Positions 16,299 through 26,594 of a stretch of 64,000 bases of DNA are shown here, one piece after another. Both the position numbers and the translations under genes were made by a program. The stretch comes from Sinorhizobium sp. BG8 (GTDB taxonomy: Bacteria > Pseudomonadota > Alphaproteobacteria > Rhizobiales > Rhizobiaceae). Below the pieces are notes generated by a model. It was not told where the DNA came from. It worked only from the letters and a program-made list of their open reading frames with translations, and ran no database searches. Numbering within the stretch: the stretch's first letter is position 1; every line of letters starts with the position of its first letter. The stretch spans positions 2,313,501-2,377,500 of the forward strand of contig NZ_CP044011.1 in the NCBI RefSeq assembly GCF_016864555.1. The letters are read 5' to 3'.

Positions 16299-17576
16299 AT
16301 GCCCTTCCGCTTCGTTCACACCGCAGATCTGCATCTCGACTCACCCATTGCCTCGCTCGCGCTGCGCAACGGCGAGTTGGCCGACCTCATTCGCGGAGCG
16401 ACGCGCCGGACGCTCGAGCGTATCGTCGATCTCTGCATCGCCGAACGTGTCGATGCGCTGCTGGTCGCAGGCGACCTCTATGACGGGTCGCAGACCTCTA
16501 TGGCGACGGCCTTGTTTCTTACCGCCCAGTTCCGGCGGCTGGAGCAAGCCGGGATCCGCATTTTTCTCATTCGCGGCAACCACGATGCCCAGTCCCAGAT
16601 CACCCGCGAGCTTACCTTTCCCGCCAACGTCCATGTTTTCGACGGACGGGGGAAGCCGGTCGTTGCAGGCGCGCTGGAGGACGGGCGCGCGGTGAACGTG
16701 CACGGCATCAGTTTTGCCCAGCCGCACGCTCCTTCGAGCCTCTTGCCTTCGTTTCGCGGCCCCGTCGTCGATGCCGTGAACATCGGGATGCTCCATACCA
16801 GTCTCGGCGGATCGTTGCGCCACGATCCCTACGCTCCCTGCACCGTCGCCGACCTCACCGCCCACGGGTTCGACTACTGGGCGCTTGGCCATATCCACCA
16901 GCGCAGCCAGCACCTGAGCAATCCTTGGATCGTCATGCCCGGAATTCCGCAGGGCAGGGACATCAACGAAGCCGGTCCGAAATCGGTGACGCTGGTGACG
17001 GTCTCGGACGACGCCGGCATCTCGGTGGAGGAACACCAGGTCGCAGTCGCAGTCTTCGAGCGTTTGCGCGTCGATCTTGATGGTATCGAGGATTGGGGTG
17101 GCATGCTCGATGCCGTGGAACGGCGTGCATCACATGCCAAGCGGGAGGCGGGCGACGTCAATCTCGTCATGCGCATCGACCTTGCCGGGACCACGCCGCT
17201 TGCCTGGCGTTTGCGGCGTGACGAGGACCTGCTTGCAGGCGAGCTTCAGAATATTGCCGCGGCGATCGGTGATTGCTGGATCGAGAAGGTGGAGCTTTCG
17301 GTCCACGCGCCGCTCGCACCTGCCGGCCAGGGTGGCCTCGATCCCGTTCTCGAACTCGGCGGACTGATGCGCGACGACGTGCTCGCCTCTCACGCATTCC
17401 AGAGCGAACTGCGGGAAATGCTCTCGGATCTGCTTCGCCAGCTGCCCAAGGGAGCACGCGAATTGCTGGCGGACGACGAACAGGCGCAAGAGGCACTTCT
17501 CGCCGAGATCGCCGCGGAGGGAAGCGAGGACGTTCTTGCGCGGCTCGCATCGGCGAGTGCGGAGGCGTCGGGCTGA
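16299..17576 (+). CDS. DNA repair metallophosphoesterase, YhaO/SbcD-like
   Basis: A 425-residue calcineurin-type phosphoesterase. Metal-binding motifs appear in order: HTADLHLDSP, LLVAGDLYDG, RGNHDAQ, MLHTSLGG and ALGHIHQ. This is the order and spacing of SbcD/Mre11 nucleases; the long C-terminal region (about residues 270-425) resembles the Bacillus YhaO branch rather than E. coli SbcD. Its stop codon overlaps the start of the SMC-like ATPase gene (TGATG at 17574-17578), so the two are translationally coupled and probably form a nuclease-ATPase complex acting on DNA ends. The frame is open further upstream; MPFRFVHTADLH is taken as the start by homology, without a strong ribosome-binding site. 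Confidence 0.88.
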   Translation: MPFRFVHTADLHLDSPIASLALRNGELADLIRGATRRTLERIVDLCIAERVDALLVAGDLYDGSQTSMATALFLTAQFRRLEQAGIRIFLIRGNHDAQSQITRELTFPANVHVFDGRGKPVVAGALEDGRAVNVHGISFAQPHAPSSLLPSFRGPVVDAVNIGMLHTSLGGSLRHDPYAPCTVADLTAHGFDYWALGHIHQRSQHLSNPWIVMPGIPQGRDINEAGPKSVTLVTVSDDAGISVEEHQVAVAVFERLRVDLDGIEDWGGMLDAVERRASHAKREAGDVNLVMRIDLAGTTPLAWRLRRDEDLLAGELQNIAAAIGDCWIEKVELSVHAPLAPAGQGGLDPVLELGGLMRDDVLASHAFQSELREMLSDLLRQLPKGARELLADDEQAQEALLAEIAAEGSEDVLARLASASAEASG

Positions 17577-20500
17577 TGCGCATCAATCGCCTCGATCTCG
17601 TTCGCTACGGCAAGTTCACCGACCGGAGCCTTGTCTTTCCTGAGCCGCAACCCGGTGGTTCGGACATCCATATCGTTCACGGCCCCAACGAGGCGGGAAA
17701 GTCGACCCTCTTTTCCGCCTATCTCGATCTGCTGTTCGGTATCGAGCTGAAGAGCACATACGGTTTCCTGCACGGCTATCCGGCGCTGCGCATCGGCGGC
17801 GACTTCACCTTCGCGGGGAACCGCCAGGAGGTCTACCGGCTGAAGCGGAACCAGGCGTCGCTTGTCGGTGCCGACGACAGGTCCCTCCCGGATACGCTGT
17901 TTTCGCCCGTTCTCGGCGGGATCGACCGGCATGCCTACCAGATGATGTTCTCGCTCGACGATGACAGCATCGAGAAGGGTGGCGAGGGGATCCTCAAAAG
18001 CGAGGGCGAGCTCGGCGCAATGCTGTTTTCCGCAAGCTCCGGCCTTTCGGGAATAACCTCCTCTCTCCAGAGGATGAAGTCCGAAACCGAGGAGTTCTAT
18101 CGACCTCAGGCGCGAAAGCACCGGCTGTCCGCCCTCAAGGCGGAAGTCGAGGCGTTGCGCGAGGAGCGCAAGCAGCGGGACGTCGCCGCCCGTGACTACG
18201 GGACCCTGGTGCGCAGCCGGGATGCAGCCGCCGCCCGCTACGACGAGGTCCTGTCTCAGCGTGCGCAGACGAGACGACAGATGGAGGCGCTCGACCGGCA
18301 GCTGGCGGCCATGCCGCTTCTGCAGAGACTTCGGGATCTGCGCGCCCAGCTCGCGACATTCGATCTCGGGGAGACACCGCCACCGGAATGGGCGGTACTG
18401 GTCGACAGGCTCTCGCGCGAGGATGCGGAACTCGGCGCCCGTATCGCCCGGATAGACCTCGAAGGCGAGCGCCTCGATACCGACCTTGCCTCCCTTTCCC
18501 GGGACGAGGTGGCGCTGGCCAACGAACCGGCGATTGGTATGCTCGGCGACTCGGGACTGGAGGCGCGCTACCGGACCGCACGCATGGACATGGAAAGCCG
18601 CGTCGCCGACCGCGAGCGCATCTCCGCTCTCACGGGAGAAAGACTGGCCCTTCTGCAGTTGCCGCCGCATACCGATCCGGCAACGGTGCTGCTTCCACCC
18701 GGATCGGCGGACGCCCTGACGAAGCAGTTTTCCCTGCGCTCGGGATTGATGGAGCGGTGCGCCGCGGCAGAACGGGAGGCTGCCGAGACGGAAAGGGCTC
18801 TCACCCTCGCGCAACAGGCCGCAGAGGGCATCGAAGACGAAGGTGCCGTCGATGAAGCCGATCGCATGGCGGAGCTCTCGACCATTTGCCGTTCGGTTCG
18901 CTCCGGCGGGATTTCCTCTCGCTGGAGGGAGGCGGAACGAGCGGCGGCAATGGAGGCGGAGTCTCTTGCCGATGCGATCGCACGGCTATGGCCCTGGCAG
19001 GGTGATGCGCAGGATCTCTCCGCGCTGCCCGTACCCGCCTCTGCCGAAAGGCAGGAACTCAAGGCCGACCTCGATAGCGTAAAGGAAAAGCTGCGCAGGA
19101 CGCTCGGGCAGATCGCGGATCTGGAGAACGATTTCGCCATCCGGCTGGTAAGTCTTTCCAGGCTCCGCCGCTCGGAGGGGCTGGTCAGCGACTATGAGGC
19201 GACGGAACTCCGTTCAGCGCGAGATGACGCTTGGCGGCAGCATCTGGCCGCGCTCGATGAAGGGTCCGCCGACATTTTCGCAAGCGCCATGGAGGCTGAT
19301 GACAGGGGGACGGCGAAACGCCTGGCCCAGACGGAGCGCCACTCCGAGCTGCGGCTCGAGGAGCGCGCGGTTGCCGAAGCGGAAGCACGTCTCGACGGGT
19401 TGCGAAATGCCGCTGATGCCGTGGAGAAGGAGCGCCAGGCTCTCGAGGAGCGGATCGGCGCGACCGTTGTCGCCCTCGGGCTGGCGGCGGATACGAGTCT
19501 CGAGGCGCTCGAGGCCTGGCTTGCCCGCCGGGAGGCGGCGCTCGAACTTCGTGCCCGGCACGCCCGCGCCAAGGCCGAGCTTGCCGTTTTCCAGAAGGAG
19601 GCAGGGGAGGCGGAGGCACGGTTCACAGATCTGCTCGGCCTCAAGGACAATACCGCCCGTCTCGACGAGCTGCTGCTCCTTGCGGAGGATCGGATGGCGA
19701 AGCTTGTCGAGGTCCGTGCCCGGAAGCAGGCGGCAGACGAAAACCTCAATCTGGCGCGGATCCGCAACAAGGAACGCGGGTAGAACTCGAGGAGGCGCGC
19801 GCGGCCATCGCCAGCTGGAACTCGACCTGGAATTCCCTTCTGGCCGGAACATGGATCTCGGCGCTACCGGAGCAGCCGGAGCCGGAACGGGTTTCCTCCA
19901 TGCTGCCCGTCCTCCAGAACCTTTCCCAGCAGGTGGAAGAAGCGCGGAAGCTCGACTACCGGATCGCCGGCATGCGGCGCGATACGGAGCAGTTTTCCGA
20001 AGCGATCGCCACGCTCTCACAAAGGCTGGGCATGCCCGAGGCGTCGAGCGATCCGCTCGACGGACTTGCCATGATGACGGCCCGGATTCAGGCGGCAAAG
20101 GAAACGGAGACGTATCGCATGCGTGCCGAAGCCGATCGCGCCAAGCTCCAGGGCGAGGCACGGGAACTGGCCGAGCAGCGAGCGGTTCATGAGGCGCGAT
20201 CCGCCGAGATTTGTACGTTCCTGCGATGCGAGAGCCTCGGCGAAGCGGCGGCGCTCCTTGCCCAGCACGCCAGGCGCCGGGACGTGCTTGCTCGGCTCGA
20301 CCAGGCCGGCAGCGACATCGCGCGGCAATTGCTGGTCGCGACCGAGGAGGAGGCGGAATCCATCCTCGCTGCGGTCGATGAGCCGCAGCTGGTTGCCGAG
20401 CGCAGCGAGCTGCAGGCGCTTTTCGACGAGCAGGATCGCGAGGTCCGGGATCTGCACGTGGCGCGCACCAAGGCAGCCGACGACCTTGCGAGGGTCGGCG

Positions 20501-21042
20501 ATGACGACACCGTGGCCCGGATCGATGAGCATCAGAAGACGCTCCTGCTCGAGCTTGCCGATCGCGCACGCCGCTATCTCTCGAACCAGGCGGGAATACT
20601 GGCCGCCGAGCAGGCGCTTCGGCTTTATCGGGAGCGTCATCGCAGCGCCATGATGGACAGGGCTTCCGAGGCGTTCCGATTGATCAGCGGCGGCGAGTAT
20701 ACGGGTCTCGCCACCGTGGCGGAAAAGGACAGCGAATTGCTTATCGCCAACGCTGCGGCGGGTGGTTCGAAACTTGCCCGGGACCTCTCCAAGGGGACAC
20801 GGTTCCAGCTTTATTTCGCGCTCAGGGTGGCCGGCTACCACGAGATTGCCGCGAATCGAGAGATCCTGCCCTTCATCGCCGACGACATCATGGAGACGTT
20901 CGACGACGAGCGCGCGCTCAACACGTTCCGCCTGATGGGTCACATGGCGAAGACCGGGCAGGTCATATACCTCACCCATCACCAGCACCTGCGGGACATC
21001 GCACGCCAAGCATGCCCGGACGTGGTCGTTCATGAGCTGTGA
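17576..21042 (+). pseudogene. SMC-like ATPase, YhaN/SbcC-like, single-base frameshift
   Basis: About 1155 codons in two frames. The N-terminal ATPase part has Walker A GPNEAGKSTLF after MRINRLDLVRYGKF, and the YhaN-type segment FSLDDDSIEKGGEGILKSEGELG. The middle is a very long Arg/Glu/Ala-rich coiled coil. The C-terminal ATPase part has a signature-like SKGTRFQLYFALR, Walker B LPFIADDIMETFDD and a switch His in YLTHHQHL. The first frame stops at 19781-19783 just after RIRNKER; one missing base near 19772-19782 (by CGCGGG) would let it continue VELEEARAAIASWN into the second frame. The partner nuclease is intact. Either a sequencing indel or a truncated protein that lacks its C-terminal ATP-binding lobe. 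Confidence 0.85.
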
Positions 21043-21175
21043 CGGCGGAAGATACGACTATCCGTTACCGAAAGGTTACCGGGCCGGCCTAGCGAACTTG
21101 ACTTGACAGGCCTGAAGTGGTTCTTGGCGTGCACCACGGGCGGCGGGACATGCGTTGCTGCGCGTTCCGGGACGG

Positions 21176-21652
21176 ATGGGTATGAGCAAGCAGTCGCATA
21201 GAGAGCCAAAGGGAATACGCCGGGGCAGCTTGCCCATCGGCTTCCTTGCCTTTCTGTTGACCCTCCTCGTCACGCCGTTTGCATTGCTCGACGACGGTTG
21301 CGGCACGCGTGCGGGCGAATCGCAGAACATGGAAGGCAAGCCTTCCTGCGCGACGCCGGAAAGTGCCCGGTCCGGCGATCTGCCCAGGCCACTGTCGACA
21401 GCCGGTGGAATGGGACGGAGCGAACTCTGGATACCCGGCGGCGCCACCGCCGAGCGGCGTTCATCGAAGTCCAAGGCAGGTGTTTCCGATGGCGACGGTG
21501 CTGCCAAGGCGGCGCTTTCGCGCTACCAGCCTCTGGTCTATGCCTTTGAAGTCTCTTCCGACGTTCAGGCTTTCCACCGCGACGATGCCCATGTGACATC
21601 CGCGGCCGCCGCCGCGTTCCGCAGCCGGGCGCCTCCGCGCGCAGCCAGCTAA
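21176..21652 (+). CDS. Hypothetical protein with one N-terminal membrane segment
   Basis: No family recognised. The 158-codon frame starts MGMSKQSHR or, six bases later, MSKQSHR. Residues about 23-42 (LPIGFLAFLLTLLVTPFALL) form one hydrophobic helix; the rest is polar, Gly/Ser/Ala/Arg-rich and probably disordered. It lies 100 bases upstream of secDF on the same strand, so it might be cotranscribed with it. The evidence for translation is only the open frame and the plausible membrane helix. Confidence 0.4.
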   Translation: MGMSKQSHREPKGIRRGSLPIGFLAFLLTLLVTPFALLDDGCGTRAGESQNMEGKPSCATPESARSGDLPRPLSTAGGMGRSELWIPGGATAERRSSKSKAGVSDGDGAAKAALSRYQPLVYAFEVSSDVQAFHRDDAHVTSAAAAAFRSRAPPRAAS

Positions 21653-21751
21653 GCCAAGCCGGCCGGGAAGGCTGGCACAAACTCCGATTTTCAGGGGAGC
21701 CCGCCGCCGTCCGGTCGCGCGCTCCCACGCAAGCTTGAAGTGGATTCATCC

Positions 21752-24280
21752 ATGCGCACCTCCAAATGGTCTCTGGTGGCCTATATCGCCATCATCCTCT
21801 TCGGGGTCCTGACGGCCGTCCCGAATATTCTTTCACCCGCACAGTTGCAGTCCTTCGGACGCTATCTGCCTGCCAATCCCGTCACGCTCGGTCTCGACCT
21901 CAAGGGTGGATCGCACCTCGTTTTGGAGGTGGATTCCGCGGCACTCCGCAAGGCGCGCATGGATGTGCTGCTGAATGATGTCCGTGCCATCCTGAGGACC
22001 GCCGGCGAGAGGGCCTCCGCCGCCAGGCTGAACGGCAGCGAGCTGACCATCACGCTGCCCGACCAGGCATCGCTCGACAAGGTTCTCCCCGAAGTCCGCA
22101 AGCTTGCCGCTCCTGCCGGCAGCCTCGGTTTCGGTGGTGGCCAGCCGGATATCGACGTTGCCAACAACGGCATGGTCATTGCCGTGTCGCTGACAGAGGC
22201 AGGTCTCAACGACCGCATGTCCGCTGCCGTCGAGCAGAGCCTCGAGATCATCCGTCGTCGTGTCGACCAGGTCGGCGTCGCCGAGCCGTTGATCCAGCGC
22301 GTGGGTGGCGACCGCATTCTGGTACAGCTTCCGGGCCTTCAGGATCCGACGCGCCTGCGCCAGCTTCTCGGTTCGACCGCGCAGATGAGCTTCCACATGC
22401 TCGATGCGAGCACGGACCCGAACGGTGTGGCGCCACGCGGCGTAACCATCCTTCCCGGAGCCAACGACGGCAACAAGTATGCGGTGGAAGATCGCGTCGC
22501 CATCTCGGGCGACAGGCTCGCCGACGCCAAGGCAGGCTTCGACCAGCGCACGAACGAGCCGATCGTCTCCTTCACCTTCGACACGACCGGTGCCCGCCAG
22601 TTCGCCGACATCACCAAAGCCAATGTCGGCCGTCCTTTCGCTATCGTCCTCGACGGCAAGGTGCTGACCGCTCCGGTCATCCGCGAACCGATTATCGGCG
22701 GCCAGGGCCAGATCAGCGGCAACTTCACCCCGCAGGAGGCGACCGTGCTTTCGGCGCTTCTGCGCTCGGGCGCGCTGCCGGCCCCGCTGACGATCATCGA
22801 AGAACGCACAGTCGGACCTAACCTCGGAAGCGACTCGATCCGCATGGGCCTCTACACCGGCTTCGCCGGTCTGGCCCTCGTCGTACTCATGATGGTTGGT
22901 CTCTACAGCGCCTGGGGCCTGATCGCCGTCGTCGGCCTGGTCCTTCACACGATCATGACGATCGGCTTCCTCGGCCTGCTCGGCTCGACGCTGACCTTGC
23001 CCGGCATCGCCGGTATCATTCTCGGCATCGGTATGGCTGTGGACGCCAACATCCTCATCAATGCCCGTATCCGAGAAGAGACGGCGGGCGGAGCGGGCGC
23101 GATGAAGGCGCTCGACGTCGGCTTCAACAAGGCCTACGCCACCATCGTCGACGGCAACATGACGACGATGGTCGGTATGATCCTGCTCTTCATGTTCGGC
23201 AGCGGTCCCGTGCGCGGTTTTGCGGTCACCATGATCCTCGGGCTTGCGATCTCGATGTTCACCTCCATCACGGTCGTTCGCCTGCTGATGCGCGAAGTGG
23301 TTGTCCGCCGCAAGATGAAGAAGATCGAGATCCATTCGATCCTCGGTGCTGTTCGGAGCATTCCGAGCTTCTCCTTCATGCGCGGTCGCTTCATCGCCAT
23401 CGGCGTTTCGGCCGTCCTTTCGATCAGCTCGATCATTCTCTTCTTCACGCCGGGCCTCAACTACGGCATCGACTTCGTCGGTGGTATTCAGGTCGAGGCA
23501 ACCTCGAAGACGCCGATCGACCTTCCGATCGTGCGCGAGAAGATGGAAGGGCTGAACCTCGGCGAAGTCGCCCTGCAGGAATTCGGCCAGGGGACCTCGG
23601 TGCTGGTCCGCGTCCAGCGGCAACCGGGCGACGAGGCGGCGCAGACAGCCGCCCTGGGGAAGATCCGCGAGGCCGTTGCGGAAGTCATCCCGGATGCCAA
23701 CTTCGAACGCACGGAAGTCGTCGGTCCGACGGTCAGCACCGAACTCGCCCGCTCCGGCTTCATCGCGGTCGGCCTCGGCATGCTGGCCATCCTGATCTAC
23801 ATCTGGTGGCGGTTCGAATGGCACTTCGCCGTGGGCGCCATCGCGACGCTGATCCTCGACATCACCAAGATGATCGGCTTCTTCGCGCTGATGCAGATCG
23901 ACTTCAACCTGACGGCGATCGCCGCCGTGCTGACGCTGATCGGTTACTCGGTCAACGACAAGGTGGTGGTCTACGACCGCATGCGAGAGAACCTGCGCAA
24001 ATACAAGTCGATGCCGTTCTCGGAGCTGATCGACCTGTCGATCAACCAGGTGATCATGCGATGCATCTTCACCTCGGTCGCCGTGGCCGCCGCGCTGCTG
24101 CCGATGGCGATCTGGGGTGGCGATACCGTCAAGCCGTTCGCCTGGCCGATGGTCTTCGGCGTCATCGTCGCCACGTCCTCGTCGATCTACATCGGCGGCC
24201 CGATCCTGCTCTTCCTCAGCCGCTGGTGGAAGGATCGCGAGACGACAAGGGCGCCGTCCACGCCGGCCGCACAGGCCTGA
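21752..24280 (+). CDS. secDF: Protein translocase subunit SecDF (SecD-SecF fusion)
   Basis: An 842-residue fusion of the two accessory translocase subunits, which use the proton gradient to help pull exported proteins through SecYEG. The SecD part has TM1, the large P1 domain (GLDLKGGSHLVLEVD, EIIRRRVDQVGVAEPLIQR, LGSTAQMSFHML) and the conserved loop GMAVDANILINARIREE. The SecF part starts near residue 535 (FMRGRFIAIGVSAVL), with NYGIDFVGG and the equivalent loop SVNDKVVVYDRMRENL. Twelve membrane segments fit the fused arrangement. An in-frame GTG at 21740 exists, but MRTSKW at 21752 matches the family N-terminus better. Separate secD and secF are more usual in proteobacteria; the fusion is known in rhizobia. 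Confidence 0.95.
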   Translation: MRTSKWSLVAYIAIILFGVLTAVPNILSPAQLQSFGRYLPANPVTLGLDLKGGSHLVLEVDSAALRKARMDVLLNDVRAILRTAGERASAARLNGSELTITLPDQASLDKVLPEVRKLAAPAGSLGFGGGQPDIDVANNGMVIAVSLTEAGLNDRMSAAVEQSLEIIRRRVDQVGVAEPLIQRVGGDRILVQLPGLQDPTRLRQLLGSTAQMSFHMLDASTDPNGVAPRGVTILPGANDGNKYAVEDRVAISGDRLADAKAGFDQRTNEPIVSFTFDTTGARQFADITKANVGRPFAIVLDGKVLTAPVIREPIIGGQGQISGNFTPQEATVLSALLRSGALPAPLTIIEERTVGPNLGSDSIRMGLYTGFAGLALVVLMMVGLYSAWGLIAVVGLVLHTIMTIGFLGLLGSTLTLPGIAGIILGIGMAVDANILINARIREETAGGAGAMKALDVGFNKAYATIVDGNMTTMVGMILLFMFGSGPVRGFAVTMILGLAISMFTSITVVRLLMREVVVRRKMKKIEIHSILGAVRSIPSFSFMRGRFIAIGVSAVLSISSIILFFTPGLNYGIDFVGGIQVEATSKTPIDLPIVREKMEGLNLGEVALQEFGQGTSVLVRVQRQPGDEAAQTAALGKIREAVAEVIPDANFERTEVVGPTVSTELARSGFIAVGLGMLAILIYIWWRFEWHFAVGAIATLILDITKMIGFFALMQIDFNLTAIAAVLTLIGYSVNDKVVVYDRMRENLRKYKSMPFSELIDLSINQVIMRCIFTSVAVAAALLPMAIWGGDTVKPFAWPMVFGVIVATSSSIYIGGPILLFLSRWWKDRETTRAPSTPAAQA

Positions 24281-24290
24281 TCCAGAAAAT

Positions 24291-24319
24291 GAAACGGGCG
24301 CCCTTGAGGCGCCCGTTTC
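24291..24319. terminator. Hairpin between convergent secDF and the FAD oxidoreductase gene
   Basis: Twelve-base perfect stem GAAACGGGCGCC / GGCGCCCGTTTC with a five-base loop, ten bases after the secDF stop. There is no long T-run on either side, so it may terminate weakly in both directions. Confidence 0.65.
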
Positions 24320-24343
24320 AGTTCTAGTGTGGAGATGCGGTGC

Positions 24344-25468
24344 CTACTGGAAACGCGCTGGCGAAAAGACCTCGGCGTCCAGTTCATGCTGTTCGTACCC
24401 CTTGAGCGGAGAGGTCTCGGCAATCAGCGCGGCCGCCAGGCTTCCGAGCGCCGGGGAGGTCAGAATGCCGTATCCGCCCTGTCCCGCCAGCCAGAAGAAG
24501 GCCGGATTGTCCGTCGCCGGGCCGACGACCGGGAGGCGGTCGGTGCTGAAACTGCGCATCCCCGCCCAGCTGCTTGCAACCCGGCGTACTGACAGTGTCG
24601 TCGCCTGTTCCAAATGATGAGCGGCATAGGCAATGTCGATTTCCTCCGGCTGGACGTCGGCCGGTTCGCAGGGGGTGGCGTCCGCCGGTGAGACCAGCAG
24701 CCGTCCCGCATCGGGCTTGAAGTAGAATTCTTCGTCGACCTCGTTGATCTCCGGCAGCAGCCCCACGTCTATCCCCTCGGGCAGGTCGACCGTGATAGCG
24801 GTCCGCCGGTGGGGCACGATGGAGAGCGGGCGCACGCCACACAGCGCTGCCACCGTATCGGCCCAGCCGCCCGCGGCGTTGACGATGAGGTCCACCGAAA
24901 TCTGATCCTTGCCCGTGTCGATCGTCCATCGGCCGTCGTCAAGGGTGGCGCTTTCGAGCGTTCGTCCCTGGAGGAATTCCGCCCCGTTGCGGCGGGCGCC
25001 GCGCACATATCCCTGCATGAGCGCATCGACGTCGATATCCCAATAGTCGGGATCGAAGTAGGCGCCACCGAGGCTGTCCGGATCGAGGAAGGGCACGTGC
25101 GTGAGTGCTGCCTCCACGGTCAGCTTCTCGACGGATGCACCTGCCGCCTTGCTGCGCTGGTAGAGGGTCTCGATCCGCTCTTCCTTTCCCTTGGCGCCGA
25201 TCATGACGCTGCCGCGCCGTCTCAGAAGCGGCGTCTCGGAAAAGCCTTCCGGTGGATCGGCCATGAAAGGATGGCTGATCGCGGCAAGCGTGTTCACCGC
25301 CGGCGCGTTGTCGCGAAGCGTGAATTCCGCGGCGGACCGGCCGGTGCTGTGGTAGCCGAGGGCTTCCTCGCGTTCGAGGACCACCACCGACCGATGCGGG
25401 GCCAGGAAATACGCAAGCGAGATGCCTGCGATGCCGCCGCCGATGATTGCAATGTCGTAGTGTTGCAT
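24344..25468 (-). CDS. FAD-dependent oxidoreductase of the D-amino-acid oxidase/dehydrogenase (DAO) family
   Basis: A 374-residue flavoprotein. The N-terminal dinucleotide-binding motif is IAIIGGGIAGISLAYFL with the ribose-binding VVLEREEALGYHSTGRSAAEF; the C-terminal FAD loop is DRLPVVGPATDNPAFFWLAGQGGYGI. Single-domain DAO proteins of this length oxidise D- or secondary amino acids, glycine, sarcosine or 2-hydroxyglutarate, so the exact substrate is open. Just downstream on the same strand end nothing further; upstream lie a LysR regulator and an amino-acid binding protein on the same strand, which suggests an amino-acid catabolic role. Confidence 0.85.
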   Translation of the reverse strand: MQHYDIAIIGGGIAGISLAYFLAPHRSVVVLEREEALGYHSTGRSAAEFTLRDNAPAVNTLAAISHPFMADPPEGFSETPLLRRRGSVMIGAKGKEERIETLYQRSKAAGASVEKLTVEAALTHVPFLDPDSLGGAYFDPDYWDIDVDALMQGYVRGARRNGAEFLQGRTLESATLDDGRWTIDTGKDQISVDLIVNAAGGWADTVAALCGVRPLSIVPHRRTAITVDLPEGIDVGLLPEINEVDEEFYFKPDAGRLLVSPADATPCEPADVQPEEIDIAYAAHHLEQATTLSVRRVASSWAGMRSFSTDRLPVVGPATDNPAFFWLAGQGGYGILTSPALGSLAAALIAETSPLKGYEQHELDAEVFSPARFQ

Positions 25469-25560
25469 GGTTTTCCCGTCGCTTCTGGATATGCGGGAGA
25501 CCTAAGGCCTTTTGGACCTGCATTCAAATTTATAGAGGTGAAGGTGACTATCAGTCTGGT

Positions 25561-26505
25561 TTATGCCGGGTGGTGGCGCCACGGCGGCACATCGGCGACG
25601 TGGGCCAGGAAGGCACGTTCGGCGGAATTGAGGGCAGCATCTGGATTGGTGATCCGGAAGGTTTCGGTTTCCGGTAGTACGTCGTAGGGCGGAAGCTGCC
25701 ACAACGTGCCCATTTCGACAGCCGTTGCCGTCATGTGGACCGGTAACATGCCGATCCCGGCGTTGGCGATGACCAGCCGCAGAACCTCCTCGACATTGAA
25801 GGCGATGGCGCGGACCTGCTGGCCGAACGAGCCGATGGCGCGCACTGCGGTGACCGGCCCCATGTGCGGCCCGCCGAGAACGTCTGCAAGAAAGCTGACA
25901 TAGGGCTCGCCGCGCAGGTCCTCGACCCGAACGTCGGAGGCGCCGAACAGCCGGTGATTTCTTCCGCAGTAGAGTGCGTAATGCTCATAGCAGAACGGCA
26001 CCTTGGCCAGGCTGTCCGGAATGATTCCGTCTGACAGCCCGAGGGTTGCGACACCGCGCTCGACCGCGCTGATCACGTCGGCGGTGGTTTCCACGGTGAT
26101 TCCGATCGTCACCTTCGGGTAGAGGCGGAAGAAGGAGGCAAGCGCGCTGTCCCATTGCGGATTAAGCGCGTGGCTCACCGAATGGATGGTGACGTGCCCG
26201 GTCACCTCGTCGCCGGAAAGTTCGACCGCCTCGGGAAGGCGCACGACGGCCGTGAAGATCTCCCGGCAAAGCCGGTGAAGCCTCGATCCCGCTTCCGTCA
26301 GTTCAAATCTACCCGGCCGGCGATCGATGAGCTTGTGGCCGACCGACTGTTCGAGCCGCTTGAGAGCCATGCTGACGGCGGGTTGCTGGAGCAGCAGCCG
26401 GTTGGCCGCACGCGTGATGCTGCCTTCCTCCACTACCACCACGAAGGTGCGAAGCAGGTTCCAGTCGAGGTTGTGAGCGAAGCGTTCGAGTCGGTTGATG
26501 GGCAT
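25561..26505 (-). CDS. LysR-family transcriptional regulator
   Basis: A 314-residue LysR regulator. The N-terminal winged helix reads WNLLRTFVVVVEEGSITRAA / LLLQQPAVSMALKRLEQSVG / RPGRFELTEAG, followed by the two-lobed effector-binding domain (IHSVSHALNPQ ... VSFLADVLGGP ... IANAGIGMLPVH). Its gene lies between the FAD oxidoreductase and the orphan binding protein, all on the minus strand. LysR genes are usually divergent from their targets, but here none is divergent; the likely target is the oxidoreductase gene 92 bases downstream. The effector is unknown. Confidence 0.9.
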   Translation of the reverse strand: MPINRLERFAHNLDWNLLRTFVVVVEEGSITRAANRLLLQQPAVSMALKRLEQSVGHKLIDRRPGRFELTEAGSRLHRLCREIFTAVVRLPEAVELSGDEVTGHVTIHSVSHALNPQWDSALASFFRLYPKVTIGITVETTADVISAVERGVATLGLSDGIIPDSLAKVPFCYEHYALYCGRNHRLFGASDVRVEDLRGEPYVSFLADVLGGPHMGPVTAVRAIGSFGQQVRAIAFNVEEVLRLVIANAGIGMLPVHMTATAVEMGTLWQLPPYDVLPETETFRITNPDAALNSAERAFLAHVADVPPWRHHPA

Positions 26506-26533
26506 CCGTCAGGCCGGGTCGGGGTCTTCCCGA

Positions 26534-26573
26534 AACGAAACGGGCCGGAGGACATCTGAAGTCCTGCGGCCCG
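26534..26573 (-). terminator. Rho-independent terminator of the binding-protein gene
   Basis: A 13-base stem with one mismatch (CGGGCCGGAGGAC at 26541-26553, GTCCTGCGGCCCG at 26561-26573). Read on the minus strand it is followed by TTTCGTTT. It lies between the binding-protein stop and the LysR start, so these two are transcribed separately. Confidence 0.7.
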
Positions 26574-26594
26574 AACGCTCGGTAGCGAAAGATC

